This document shows, piece by piece, positions 41,224 to 52,650 of a DNA stretch of 64,000 nucleotides. Position numbers and translations under genes: made by a program. The stretch comes from an uncultured SAR86 cluster bacterium (GTDB lineage: Bacteria > Pseudomonadota > Gammaproteobacteria > Magnimaribacterales > D2472): the NCBI GenBank assembly GCA_902511575.1, contig CABXFU010000004.1, forward strand, positions 1 to 64,000. Reading direction: 5' to 3'. The first letter of the stretch is position 1, and every line of letters starts with the position of its first letter. A model generated the notes under the pieces. That model made no database searches. It was given only the letters and a program-made list of their open reading frames with translations, and was not told where the DNA came from.

Positions 41224-43140
41224 TTAGTAGCCTACTCCACTGTCACCGCCAGATGATTCAGGGCTATAGTGTGATTTTGTTTTAAATATAGTATCTGTTG
41301 TGACTGAAGAGGCTCCATGATAGCCCTGGTCGGCTGTCATATAAAAAGTTATACCAGGATATTCATTAAATTCATGAGTGTGAAAGCTATCTCCAGCATC
41401 AGCTTGCTTCAAGTAAACTTTGTGGGTAAATCCAGACGCACCTTTGAAAGGCCCCTTAGATACAGTTCCTCTTACCTGAAGATTTGAAGTATTATCTCCT
41501 ACATCAATTTTATTAACGTCAAATGACTCAACAATCTCGATCCTTCCTTTTGTGTACATGCCCGCATGCACACCACAGTGCGGATAAAGGGTCAGCGGAG
41601 TAGAGGAGTTAACTATTAACGTGGATGTGGCTTCATCCCAGCCCTGGTCGGGGCCAATGTTATTCACTCCGCTGGTGTCATTTTGAGTTGTAGATAATTC
41701 AAATGGATGGTTTAAAAATACCGCACTTGAGCTTGGATCAAAGACTATCCTATCTCCAACTTTTGCATATATTACAAGTTCTGTTGTGTCCGCATTCACT
41801 GCATCTACCGTATAGTAATCACTGCCCACATTATCAACAAAATATGTTGTAGTTGAGAGATATGCTTCGTTATCATTGTATGAAATAGAAGCTCCATCAT
41901 TTTGGTCAACAACTGAGTTAGTGGAAAATATCATAGAATTTAGTTCGGCTTCAGTGGCAGTTTCATTCACAATTTTCTGTAATAATGCATTGAGCTCACT
42001 GTTTGCAACGCTTGAGTAGTATGAGTGAGCAAATGTATCTCCGTCAGCATAGACTTTTTGGAGGTAAGATGAGATTGAAGCCGAAAGGTTTTCCCACATA
42101 GTATTATTCAATGTGAAACCGCTAAAAGCCCAATCACCAATTAAATTCTTAATAAAAGTAGTATCACCTAAACTTGTTTCAGCGCCAGATCTATCTGCTA
42201 TAGCTTGAGCTAGTTTATAGTTTGTTTTATTTTCTGCAGCAATATCCTCCCCATCTGGATCTATGGACAACAGGGCATTTTCTAGAATTGAAAGCTGAGC
42301 GTTGATCCTTGCAACTTTTTCATAAGTTCCATTTGCAAGATTGCTTAGTGGGTCTGTTGACTCAATAGTAAAACCTGAATCGATATTAAGTTTTGTTTTA
42401 AGAATAGATAAATCCACATTTGGATTTACATGTGCTAGGTTGCTCAATGGAGAAATAACATTAATACCGCTGTTTGAGGGGTTAGTCAGATACATGATAT
42501 TTGTTGAAGGGTAGGTTTGATTGGTTGTAATATCAAAACCTTCATTTGTTACTAATGCACCAGTAAAGTCTTGCGTGAGATTAAATGTCCCATCAGAGTT
42601 TGAAGTTGTTGTTGAGCTTGATCCTGCACACACTGCTCCAGCTTCTGCCTCGACACAAACCTTGGCACTTTGCACATAACCTGATCTTATAACTACCCCA
42701 TCGAAGGAAACTGAAACCACATCATCTGATGTGTCATTGGTAACAGTAATGGTAAAGCCTTGAGATGCGCTTAATGTTCCGTCGCTGACATTTACATTAA
42801 ATGAATAAACATTATCTTTATTATCGTCGGAAGGATTCTCAAAGTCAGGAGCAGAGGCAAAAGCCACGACACCCGATGTGCTGATGGACATATTCGAGGA
42901 GTCAGTACCAGATAATGAATATGATAGGGGGTTTCCATCAGCATCAGATGCGTTCACCATGAAGCCTGAAGTTTGATTTTCTTGAGTTGTATAGTCAGTT
43001 GAGCTGTTATTAATAGTTGGAGCTGCATTTGATGGTGGGGGAGAGTAATCAGAGCCTCCTCCGCCGCCTCCGCCGCCGCCACATGCGGCAAGGAATAATA
43101 CTAAGGATGTAGAAAGAAATGATTTATTTATATTGTCCAT
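41224..43140 (-). CDS. Surface lipoprotein with cadherin-like repeat and cupredoxin-like domain
   Basis: Lipobox LVLFLAACGGGGGGGGG; SDADGNPLSYSLSG...VSDGTLSASQGFTITV; LNHPFEL...LTLYPHCGVHAGMYTKGRIEIV with C-x2-H-x2-M. Confidence 0.82.
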   Translation of the reverse strand: MDNINKSFLSTSLVLFLAACGGGGGGGGGSDYSPPPSNAAPTINNSSTDYTTQENQTSGFMVNASDADGNPLSYSLSGTDSSNMSISTSGVVAFASAPDFENPSDDNKDNVYSFNVNVSDGTLSASQGFTITVTNDTSDDVVSVSFDGVVIRSGYVQSAKVCVEAEAGAVCAGSSSTTTSNSDGTFNLTQDFTGALVTNEGFDITTNQTYPSTNIMYLTNPSNSGINVISPLSNLAHVNPNVDLSILKTKLNIDSGFTIESTDPLSNLANGTYEKVARINAQLSILENALLSIDPDGEDIAAENKTNYKLAQAIADRSGAETSLGDTTFIKNLIGDWAFSGFTLNNTMWENLSASISSYLQKVYADGDTFAHSYYSSVANSELNALLQKIVNETATEAELNSMIFSTNSVVDQNDGASISYNDNEAYLSTTTYFVDNVGSDYYTVDAVNADTTELVIYAKVGDRIVFDPSSSAVFLNHPFELSTTQNDTSGVNNIGPDQGWDEATSTLIVNSSTPLTLYPHCGVHAGMYTKGRIEIVESFDVNKIDVGDNTSNLQVRGTVSKGPFKGASGFTHKVYLKQADAGDSFHTHEFNEYPGITFYMTADQGYHGASSVTTDTIFKTKSHYSPESSGGDSGVGY

Positions 43141-43247
43141 AGCTCAATTACAAAATTTTTTTAATTATTTTTACTGAGCGTCCAATATGTGTAAGAGTAA
43201 TCTGTGCCCAGATTAATCAAGATAAAGGCAAAGCAGTTATGTAGTTG

Positions 43248-43276
43248 ATTAAATATATTGAGCCTAGATTTGTCAA
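43248..43276 (-). promoter_or_regulatory. Sigma-70-like promoter for the 41224-43140 lipoprotein
   Basis: - strand TTGACA (43276-43271), 17-bp spacer, TTTAAT (43253-43248), about 110 bp upstream of the ATG. Confidence 0.45.
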
Positions 43277-43349
43277 TAATATATTTTTTTGCTTTACCTA
43301 AAGCATCTAAAGCCTTTTTTTTATGTAGCAATACTACAATCTTTATAAA

Positions 43350-44630
43350 TTAATCTCTGATTTGACCGTTTCCACTAACAATATATTTGAAACTAGTTAG
43401 TTGATTAATTCCTACTGGACCTCTGGCATGGAATTTGCCTGTAGCGATTCCAATTTCCCCACCGAGGCCAAATTCACCGCCATCAGCAAATTGTGTAGAT
43501 GTGTTGATCATGACAATTGCACTGTCTATCGAACTTGTAAATTTAGATTGCGCATTTTGATTTTCGCTAATAATTGACTCTGTATGTCCAGTTCCATATT
43601 TTTTAATATGATCAACCGCATCATCAATGCTCGCAACAGATTTTATACTGACAATTGGAGCGAGGTACTCTGTAGACCAATCATCAATTGATGCGGGTAC
43701 AGCCCTGTTGTCAAACTCGATTGTCTTTTCGCAGCATCTTACTTCACATTCTGCGTCTGCTAAAGTAGCTATAAGCTTTGGCATAAACAGCGAGACAATA
43801 TTTTCGTTAACCAATATCGTCTCTACAGCGCCACAAATACCAGTTCTACGCATCTTTGCATTTAAGCATACCGATATAGCTTTTTCTTGATCAGCATCTT
43901 CGTCTACATAAATATGACAAATACCTTCTAGGTGGCCAAAGACAGGCACTTTGGCAGATTTTTCAACTTCAGCAACAAGGCTTTTCCCACCTCTTGGAAC
44001 AATGACGTCTATGGCGCCATTGAGCCCCTCTAACATCATGGTTGCTGCTTTCCTACTCTCAGAGGGAACTATTTGTATGCACTCTTTAGGCAAGTCCGCA
44101 CTTATCAATGCATTTTGTAAAGAGTTAACAATGGCTTGGGCTGATCTCAGCCCGTCTTTACCACTTCTTAAAATTACTGCATTGCCAGATTTAAGACATA
44201 AACCTCCAGCATCAGCAGCAACATTGGGACGGCTTTCAAAAATTAAGCCTATAACGCCAAGAGGGGTAGCAACCCTTGAGATTTTCAAACCATTAGGTCT
44301 GCTCCATGAGGCAAGTACTTTGCCAACTGGATCCTCGAATGATCTTATTTCATCCAAGGTATCACATATTCCCTGCAGTCTTAGCTCATCTAAAGCCAAG
44401 CGATCGACAAAAGCCGCATCTTTCTGATTATCCTTTGCTGCTTTAATATCAACTTGATTGGCAGTAAGAATTAAATCAGTATCATCTTGAATTGCTGAAA
44501 CAGCATACTTAAAAAATTTATCTTTTTGATTGCTGGTCGCAGTATTTAATATCTCGCCAGCACTTCTAGCTTTAAGAGCCATTTCAGTTAGTAAAGTGGA
44601 AAGCTCTATATTCATTTTTTTATAAACCAT
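43350..44630 (-). CDS. proA: Gamma-glutamyl phosphate reductase
   Basis: PLGVIGLIFESRPNVAADAGGLCLKSGNAVILRSGKD, VPRGGKSLV, MRRTGICGAVE, ARGPVGINQLTSFKYIV. Confidence 0.96.
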   Translation of the reverse strand: MVYKKMNIELSTLLTEMALKARSAGEILNTATSNQKDKFFKYAVSAIQDDTDLILTANQVDIKAAKDNQKDAAFVDRLALDELRLQGICDTLDEIRSFEDPVGKVLASWSRPNGLKISRVATPLGVIGLIFESRPNVAADAGGLCLKSGNAVILRSGKDGLRSAQAIVNSLQNALISADLPKECIQIVPSESRKAATMMLEGLNGAIDVIVPRGGKSLVAEVEKSAKVPVFGHLEGICHIYVDEDADQEKAISVCLNAKMRRTGICGAVETILVNENIVSLFMPKLIATLADAECEVRCCEKTIEFDNRAVPASIDDWSTEYLAPIVSIKSVASIDDAVDHIKKYGTGHTESIISENQNAQSKFTSSIDSAIVMINTSTQFADGGEFGLGGEIGIATGKFHARGPVGINQLTSFKYIVSGNGQIRD

Positions 44631-45415
44631 GTCCCTTTGACTCTATTACTAATACCTCTAATTGGTTTTTTGTTTGCTCCAGAAGAAATCACCATTGCAC
44701 ATTTATTTTTTAAACAAATTTCAGCTGCTGCAATCTTTGAAATCATCCCACCTTTCCCCATTTCGCTAGCATGACCTGACATCTTTTTAACTTTAGAAGT
44801 TATATTGTTAACCTCTTTTATAAGAGAACCAAGTTTTTTTGTTTGTACATCCTCAGCAGATGTATAGAGTCCGTCAACTGTTGATAAAACAATAAGAAGA
44901 TCTGCACCTATAAGTTTGGCTACTTTTGCAGCCAAAAGGTCATTATCACCAAATTTTATTTCATCAGTTGCAGTGCTGTCATTTTCATTGACGATTGGCA
45001 GGCATCCGGCTTCTAATAATTTACTTACAGTTTGTTTGGCATTTCTTGATGAAAGTTTTAGCTCTGTATCTCTTGGCGTTAAGAGAATTTGGCCAATTGG
45101 AATAGAGAATTTGTTTAGATGTTTCTTCCATGCTGACATTAATTCTATCTGTCCATGAGCAGCCAAGGCTTGAGATTCGGCTAGACTTAAATTTTTAGGT
45201 AATTTTATTTTTTTCCTTCCTAGAGCTATAGCACCAGAAGACACGATTAACACCTCTTTATCATGTTTTAAAAGCCAGGCTATATCTTCGCTGATTGCAG
45301 CTAGAATTTTATGATTAACCATTCCATTGGAAGCTGAAAGAACAGCTGAACCTATCTTAATAACTATTCGATTATATGTATTTATATTGCGCATTTTTTT
45401 AGTCAAGTAATACAA
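44612..45415 (-). CDS. proB: Glutamate 5-kinase, kinase domain only (no PUA domain)
   Basis: IVIKIGSAVLS, VSSGAIALG, PIVNENDSTATDEIKFGDNDLLAA, MGKGGMISKIAAA; ends after WFIKK at 267 aa. Internal start MRNINTY possible. Confidence 0.94.
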   Translation of the reverse strand: MYYLTKKMRNINTYNRIVIKIGSAVLSASNGMVNHKILAAISEDIAWLLKHDKEVLIVSSGAIALGRKKIKLPKNLSLAESQALAAHGQIELMSAWKKHLNKFSIPIGQILLTPRDTELKLSSRNAKQTVSKLLEAGCLPIVNENDSTATDEIKFGDNDLLAAKVAKLIGADLLIVLSTVDGLYTSAEDVQTKKLGSLIKEVNNITSKVKKMSGHASEMGKGGMISKIAAAEICLKNKCAMVISSGANKKPIRGISNRVKGTWFIKK

Positions 45416-45432
45416 TAGAGAGGGTTGTAAAG

Positions 45433-47262
45433 ATGATATTTAAACACAATAAAAAAATTTCAAGAAATTTCATTGCATGTTTGATTTGCGCATTATTTGC
45501 TGCTGGTTGTGGAGGAGGGGGTGGCAGCTCGACTCCTCAAGTCAATCCTTTGACTTTTTCACTTACTGGATTGCCCTCATCAGTTGAAAGTTATGAGAAA
45601 GTCTCAATACAAGTTATCCCAAGCATTGAGGGGTGTAAATTTGAGGTTTTAGGCCCAGATTTATTTTGGATAAGCTCTTCAGATGATTTAAATTTTAATT
45701 TCAGGGCACCTATAATTTATACTGGAAGCAAGGAGTTTTCATTTGGTGTTCGTCCAGCTAACTTCACGGTTAAGCCAGAGTGTGCTGGGTCTCAGAATTT
45801 CACATTTAATGTTACAAGAAATCAAACAGAATTTATTCCGAATCCTGAGCCAAGTAATATTCCATATCTAAGTTCTCCATATTTTAATGCTCATGATATC
45901 GGGTTTGGGGGAATAGAAATCTCAGATAGGTATTCAGCCACTGTTTGTTACCCAACAGAAAATGATTGCGTTACATATGAGAATGAATTGTTTGGTCAAG
46001 ATGCTCACAATATTGCAACTGGCGATTTTAATGGCGATGGTTTTGAAGATTTTGTGGTTGCATGGGCCATCTTTCCCCATACCATCGATCAAAGTAAAAA
46101 AATTTACGGGCCCATCAATATTTATTTAAATGATCAAAAGGGTGGATTTGCAGAAGATTTAAATCTTTATTCCGCATCAGAACCTCCTAAACATCCGTTT
46201 GCCTATAGGCTTGTTGTTGATGACCTAAATGGGGATGGCTTAGACGATGTCTTTGCTGGATCAATGGGGCTGTCTGTTGAGCAAGACAAGGGATGGGGCA
46301 TTGATCCTTTCCCACATTTTTTATTGTTATCGAATGCACTTGGTAAGTTTGAAGAAAGCTCTGCAAATATTAATGATGAAAATAATGGCATGGGGCAGTT
46401 ATGCAGATTTGCCCATGATGCTAGTGGCGGAGACCCAGATGGCGATGGCGATATTGATCTTTTTGCTTGCAACATGTTATTGGTTAATGATGGCGAAGGT
46501 AGATTTACCATTCATCCATACCTTAATCTAGATTGGAATTATAAATATGGGAGCCCCATGAGTAGCCTGCTAGCAGATTTAAATAATGATGGGTTTGACG
46601 ATATTATCTTTTGGAACTTCAATGACAGATGGAATTTTAATCAAAATCCAGAGGAGGGCTTTGCTTTGCTTAGTAATGGCACCAAAGAGATTCAAAACTG
46701 GAGAAGAATATCCATACCCCCCGGTCCATTTGGTATCAATCAGACAAAATATAATCATGCAGCAAAAGGAGATTTAAATGATGATGGCTTTGTAGATGTG
46801 GCAGTAGGGATTACTAGAGCTGATCCCTATTATGAAGGCGCTTATGTACAAATCTTAATAAATGATGGTACTGGAAATCTGGTAGATGAGACCGATGCGC
46901 GTTTTACAAATCAAGAAAGAGCAGCCAATCATCACGGTGAGAGTAATATCTATATACGAGATATGAACTTAGATGGAGCTCTTGATATTATTCATTCAAC
47001 AAGAGATTTTCGAACTAGCTATCATGGTGCACATGTTGCAATTAATGATGGAGTTGGTAATTTTCGATCCTTACCAAATTCCACTTTCCCCAACCGACCG
47101 GTATTTTTTAGTGGAAACAACGATACCTTATTTAAAGGCGTCCCAATTGATGCAGACAAACTTGGTTGTCTTGACCTAATTTCTACGACCGACAGCTGGC
47201 AAGATGCAAGCACAACAAGAAACTATCTTTTTTCAATCTTGAATACTGATTGTAGTTACTAG
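45433..47262 (+). CDS. Lipoprotein with FG-GAP/VCBS-type Ca-binding repeats
   Basis: Lipobox-like ALFAAGCGGGGGSS; repeats GDFNGDGFEDFVV, DDLNGDGLDDVFA, GDPDGDGDIDLFA, ADLNNDGFDDIIF, GDLNDDGFVDVAV, RDMNLDGALDIIH. Confidence 0.85.
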   Translation: MIFKHNKKISRNFIACLICALFAAGCGGGGGSSTPQVNPLTFSLTGLPSSVESYEKVSIQVIPSIEGCKFEVLGPDLFWISSSDDLNFNFRAPIIYTGSKEFSFGVRPANFTVKPECAGSQNFTFNVTRNQTEFIPNPEPSNIPYLSSPYFNAHDIGFGGIEISDRYSATVCYPTENDCVTYENELFGQDAHNIATGDFNGDGFEDFVVAWAIFPHTIDQSKKIYGPINIYLNDQKGGFAEDLNLYSASEPPKHPFAYRLVVDDLNGDGLDDVFAGSMGLSVEQDKGWGIDPFPHFLLLSNALGKFEESSANINDENNGMGQLCRFAHDASGGDPDGDGDIDLFACNMLLVNDGEGRFTIHPYLNLDWNYKYGSPMSSLLADLNNDGFDDIIFWNFNDRWNFNQNPEEGFALLSNGTKEIQNWRRISIPPGPFGINQTKYNHAAKGDLNDDGFVDVAVGITRADPYYEGAYVQILINDGTGNLVDETDARFTNQERAANHHGESNIYIRDMNLDGALDIIHSTRDFRTSYHGAHVAINDGVGNFRSLPNSTFPNRPVFFSGNNDTLFKGVPIDADKLGCLDLISTTDSWQDASTTRNYLFSILNTDCSY

Positions 47263-47274
47263 TATTGGGAAAGA

Positions 47275-47360
47275 TGGTGCCCCATACCTGAGTCGAACAG
47301 GTACTCCCGAAGGAACGCGATTTTGAATCGCGCGCGTCTACCAATTCCGCCAATGGGGCA
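47275..47360 (-). tRNA. tRNA-Leu (anticodon CAA), CCA encoded
   Basis: - strand TGCCCCATTGGCGGAATTGGTAGACGCGCGCGATTCAAAATCGCG...GGTTCGACTC-type T arm (TGTTCGACTCAGG), TGGGGCACCA; long variable arm; acceptor stem pairs; loop TTCAAAA gives CAA. Confidence 0.95.
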
Positions 47361-47409
47361 CGGCGGTCATTGTAGCTGAGTTCAACATCTTTTAGAATTA
47401 GCACCTCCC

Positions 47410-49543
<2,134 letters not shown>

Positions 49544-49552
49544 GGAGATTAC

Positions 49553-49864
49553 ATGAACGAGACACAGCAACAATTACCATGGTGGTTACCGGATCCTATC
49601 ATTGTTTTTTTTATAGGTTTTCTAGCCCTGATGTATTTTATGACCATTCGACCTCAGCAAAAGCGCATGAAGGCTTTGCAAGAAATGATGGACGGACTTG
49701 AAAAAGGTGATGAGGTCGTAGCAGCAGGTGGAATTATTGGCCGAATTAAAGAAATTAAAGGTCCTTATGTTTCCATTGAAGTCAGTGAAAATATTACTTT
49801 TAAGCTTCAAAAAACTGCTATCGCGAATACTTTGCCAAAAGGTACCATCGCATCAATTGACTAA
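49553..49864 (+). CDS. yajC: Preprotein translocase subunit YajC
   Basis: FMTIRPQQKRMKALQEMMDGLEKGDEVVAAGGIIGRI. Confidence 0.94.
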   Translation: MNETQQQLPWWLPDPIIVFFIGFLALMYFMTIRPQQKRMKALQEMMDGLEKGDEVVAAGGIIGRIKEIKGPYVSIEVSENITFKLQKTAIANTLPKGTIASID

Positions 49865-49873
49865 AACAAGATC

Positions 49874-51736
49874 ATGAATAGATTTTCAATCTGGACATAT
49901 ACATTCATATTGATGGTTTTGTCTATTGGCGTAATCTATTCTTTGCCAAATTTATACCCTGCCAAGCCAGCAATTCAGGTTGCCTATACTGACTCAGGCA
50001 AATCAGCTGACCAGATTTTATTAAATCAAGTTAAAGATATATTAGAAGATCAAGCTACAGCAGTCGAATCAGTTGGGCTCAAAGACAATAACATCATTGC
50101 AAAGTTTAATTCTTTTGATGATCAGCTTGCTGGCAAAGCCGCTTTGCAGAAAATCTTACTTGATGAAGCAGTTGTTGCATTAAACCTTGAACCAACCACA
50201 CCCCAATGGCTCAAAAATATTGGCGGCGGGCCACTAAAACTAGGCTTAGATTTGTCTGGTGGGGTGCACTTTTTATTAGAAGTAGACATCGATAGTGCCC
50301 TAGATAATCGCCTCGAGTCATTACTAAATGAATACAGGAAGAAATTTAGAGATGATCGTATAAATGTTGAAAGCTCTAGAAAAGATAATAAGGATTTAGT
50401 TTTTTCTTTTGCCAGTGATGAAGATTACAACAAAGCGTTAAGAATTTTTAATGAAGATAATATTACTCCCCTTGGAACTCCTCTTTATGATTTGATGTCA
50501 AATTCAGCGAGAAACCTTATTGAACTTGCTTATTCGCAGTCTGCAATAAAAGAGATTAGAGACTATGCTGTTGGGCAAAATCTTATGACTCTAAGAAATA
50601 GAGTTAATGAGCTTGGAGTGAGTGAGCCAATTGTTCAGCGGCAAGGTAGCAGCAGGATTGTTGTTCAGTTGCCTGGTGTTCAGGATACCACCGCAGCAAA
50701 GAAAATTATTGGAAAAACTGCAAATTTAGAATTTAGACTAGAGGCTGCATCCACTACATCAAGGCTAAGAAAAGAGGAGTTTGATTGGCAGGACGAGCGA
50801 ATGGGTTCAGCTTTTTTAGAAAAAAATATTATTGTTGCTGGAGAAAGAGTAACCAATGCAAGCTCTGGTTTTGATGAAAGTGGATTTGCACAAGTTAATA
50901 TTACTTTGGACATGCAAGGCGGACGCGCAATGCAAAAAGCAACCAATGGAAACATTGGCAGACGATTAGGTGTTCTTTTTGTTGAGCAAAAAAACAAATC
51001 AGTTCTTACTCAGGATGCAGATGGTAATGATGTTATCGAACAAACCTCTTACATTGAAAAAGAGATTATCAGTCTTGCCACTGTTCAAGCCGTTCTTGGA
51101 ACTGCATTTAGAATTACAGGAGTAGGCTCACCTCAAGAAGCAAGCGAGCTAGCATTGCTCCTTAGAGCTGGAGCATTGGCAGCTCCAATGAAATTCGTTG
51201 AAGAAAGAACGGTTGGACCAAGTCTTGGAAAAGAGAATATTGAATTAGGAGTTCGATCCATCATTATTGGTTTACTCTCCGTTATTGCTTTCATGCTTTT
51301 TTATTATCGCTGGTTTGGTTTTGCTGCAAATATTGCTCTTTTTGCCAATGTTGTCTTGATTACAGGTTTTATGTCTCTGTTAGGAGCAACACTAACTCTT
51401 CCAGGAATTGCAGGGATTGTCCTTACCATTGGTATGGCAGTTGATGCCAATGTATTGATTTTTTCTCGGATCAGAGAAGAGCTCAAAGATGGAAAAGATC
51501 CACAGACAGCTATTCAAGAGGGCTTCTCTAGAGCATTTGTAACTATTGTGGATGCTAATGTTACTACGTTGATTGCATCGATTGTGCTTTATGCAATTGG
51601 AACCGGCCCTGTTAAAGGGTTCGCAATAACTTTATCAATTGGTATTTTAACTTCTATGTTTACTGCCATCTTGGGAACCAGAGCAATTATTAATTTAATG
51701 TATGGAAATAAAAATATTAAGGAGCTGAGAGTCTAA
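49874..51736 (+). CDS. secD: Protein translocase subunit SecD
   Basis: GLDLSGGVHFLLEVD, RVNELGVSEPIVQRQGSSRIVVQLPGVQD, GMAVDANVLIFSRIREEL. Confidence 0.96.
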   Translation: MNRFSIWTYTFILMVLSIGVIYSLPNLYPAKPAIQVAYTDSGKSADQILLNQVKDILEDQATAVESVGLKDNNIIAKFNSFDDQLAGKAALQKILLDEAVVALNLEPTTPQWLKNIGGGPLKLGLDLSGGVHFLLEVDIDSALDNRLESLLNEYRKKFRDDRINVESSRKDNKDLVFSFASDEDYNKALRIFNEDNITPLGTPLYDLMSNSARNLIELAYSQSAIKEIRDYAVGQNLMTLRNRVNELGVSEPIVQRQGSSRIVVQLPGVQDTTAAKKIIGKTANLEFRLEAASTTSRLRKEEFDWQDERMGSAFLEKNIIVAGERVTNASSGFDESGFAQVNITLDMQGGRAMQKATNGNIGRRLGVLFVEQKNKSVLTQDADGNDVIEQTSYIEKEIISLATVQAVLGTAFRITGVGSPQEASELALLLRAGALAAPMKFVEERTVGPSLGKENIELGVRSIIIGLLSVIAFMLFYYRWFGFAANIALFANVVLITGFMSLLGATLTLPGIAGIVLTIGMAVDANVLIFSRIREELKDGKDPQTAIQEGFSRAFVTIVDANVTTLIASIVLYAIGTGPVKGFAITLSIGILTSMFTAILGTRAIINLMYGNKNIKELRV

Positions 51737-52650
51737 TGAACTTTAATATTCCGTTCATGAGGTATCGAAGGTATGCAACGATAGGTTCTTTGGTGTTGCT
51801 TCTTTTGTCAGTGGGTTCGCTTAGCTTTAAAGGTCTGAATCTAGGTTTAGATTTCAGCGGCGGTACCCTCATCGAGGTTTCATACGAGGAAGCTGCAGAC
51901 TTGATTGATATAAGAGATCTGATGACCAACAATGGTTTTGATGATTTTCAGGTTGTAAATTTTGGTTCAAACTCTGATGTGCTTATCAAAGTTGCTGACA
52001 AAAATGGTAACAGTCAGCTGGGAGATGTAATTTATAAATTTTTGCAGGACGCTGACCCATCAACCGAGCTTAAAAGAATTGAATTTGTTGGACCTCAGAT
52101 TGGCTCAGAACTTCGAGACCAGGGCGGGTTAGGAATGCTTGTCGCATTGGGCATGATATTGCTTTATGTTGCGTTTAGATTTCAGTACAAGTTTGCACTT
52201 GGTGCTGTAGCAGCGCTTGCTCATGATGTGGTAATTATTCTTGGATTATTCTCATTGCTTTCTTGGGATTTTGATTTAACTGTTTTAGCAGCTTTGCTCG
52301 CAGTGATTGGTTATTCTCTTAACGATACGATTGTTGTTTCTGATAGGATTAGAGAAAATTTTAGAGGCGAAAGAGGGTTTGAACCTGATCAGATCGTCAA
52401 TCGTTCTATCAATCAAACGCTTTCTAGAACATTGATTACCTCATTAACTACTTTGCTAGTTTTGTTTGCATTGTTTCTCTTTGGTGGAGACATGATTAAA
52501 GGCTTTAGCCAAGCCTTAATTATTGGAGTTTTAGTAGGTACATATTCTTCAATATATGTTGTAGCTAATATGCTGCTAGGCCTTTCTATTACTCAAGATG
52601 ATCTTGCCATACCCGAGCCTGAAGGAGCCGAGTTTGACGATATGCCCTAA
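51736..52650 (+). CDS. secF: Protein translocase subunit SecF
   Basis: GLNLGLDFSGGTLIEV, AVIGYSLNDTIVVSDRIRENF, RTLITSLTTLLVLFALFLFGG. Confidence 0.96.
   Translation: MNFNIPFMRYRRYATIGSLVLLLLSVGSLSFKGLNLGLDFSGGTLIEVSYEEAADLIDIRDLMTNNGFDDFQVVNFGSNSDVLIKVADKNGNSQLGDVIYKFLQDADPSTELKRIEFVGPQIGSELRDQGGLGMLVALGMILLYVAFRFQYKFALGAVAALAHDVVIILGLFSLLSWDFDLTVLAALLAVIGYSLNDTIVVSDRIRENFRGERGFEPDQIVNRSINQTLSRTLITSLTTLLVLFALFLFGGDMIKGFSQALIIGVLVGTYSSIYVVANMLLGLSITQDDLAIPEPEGAEFDDMP

Noticed and set aside
43290-43305. Palindrome TGCTTTA-CC-TAAAGCA downstream of proA
   Set aside because: Without a T tract on the - strand it is not a convincing proA terminator; could be an operator upstream of the predicted 43276 promoter, but a short 7-bp palindrome alone is weak.
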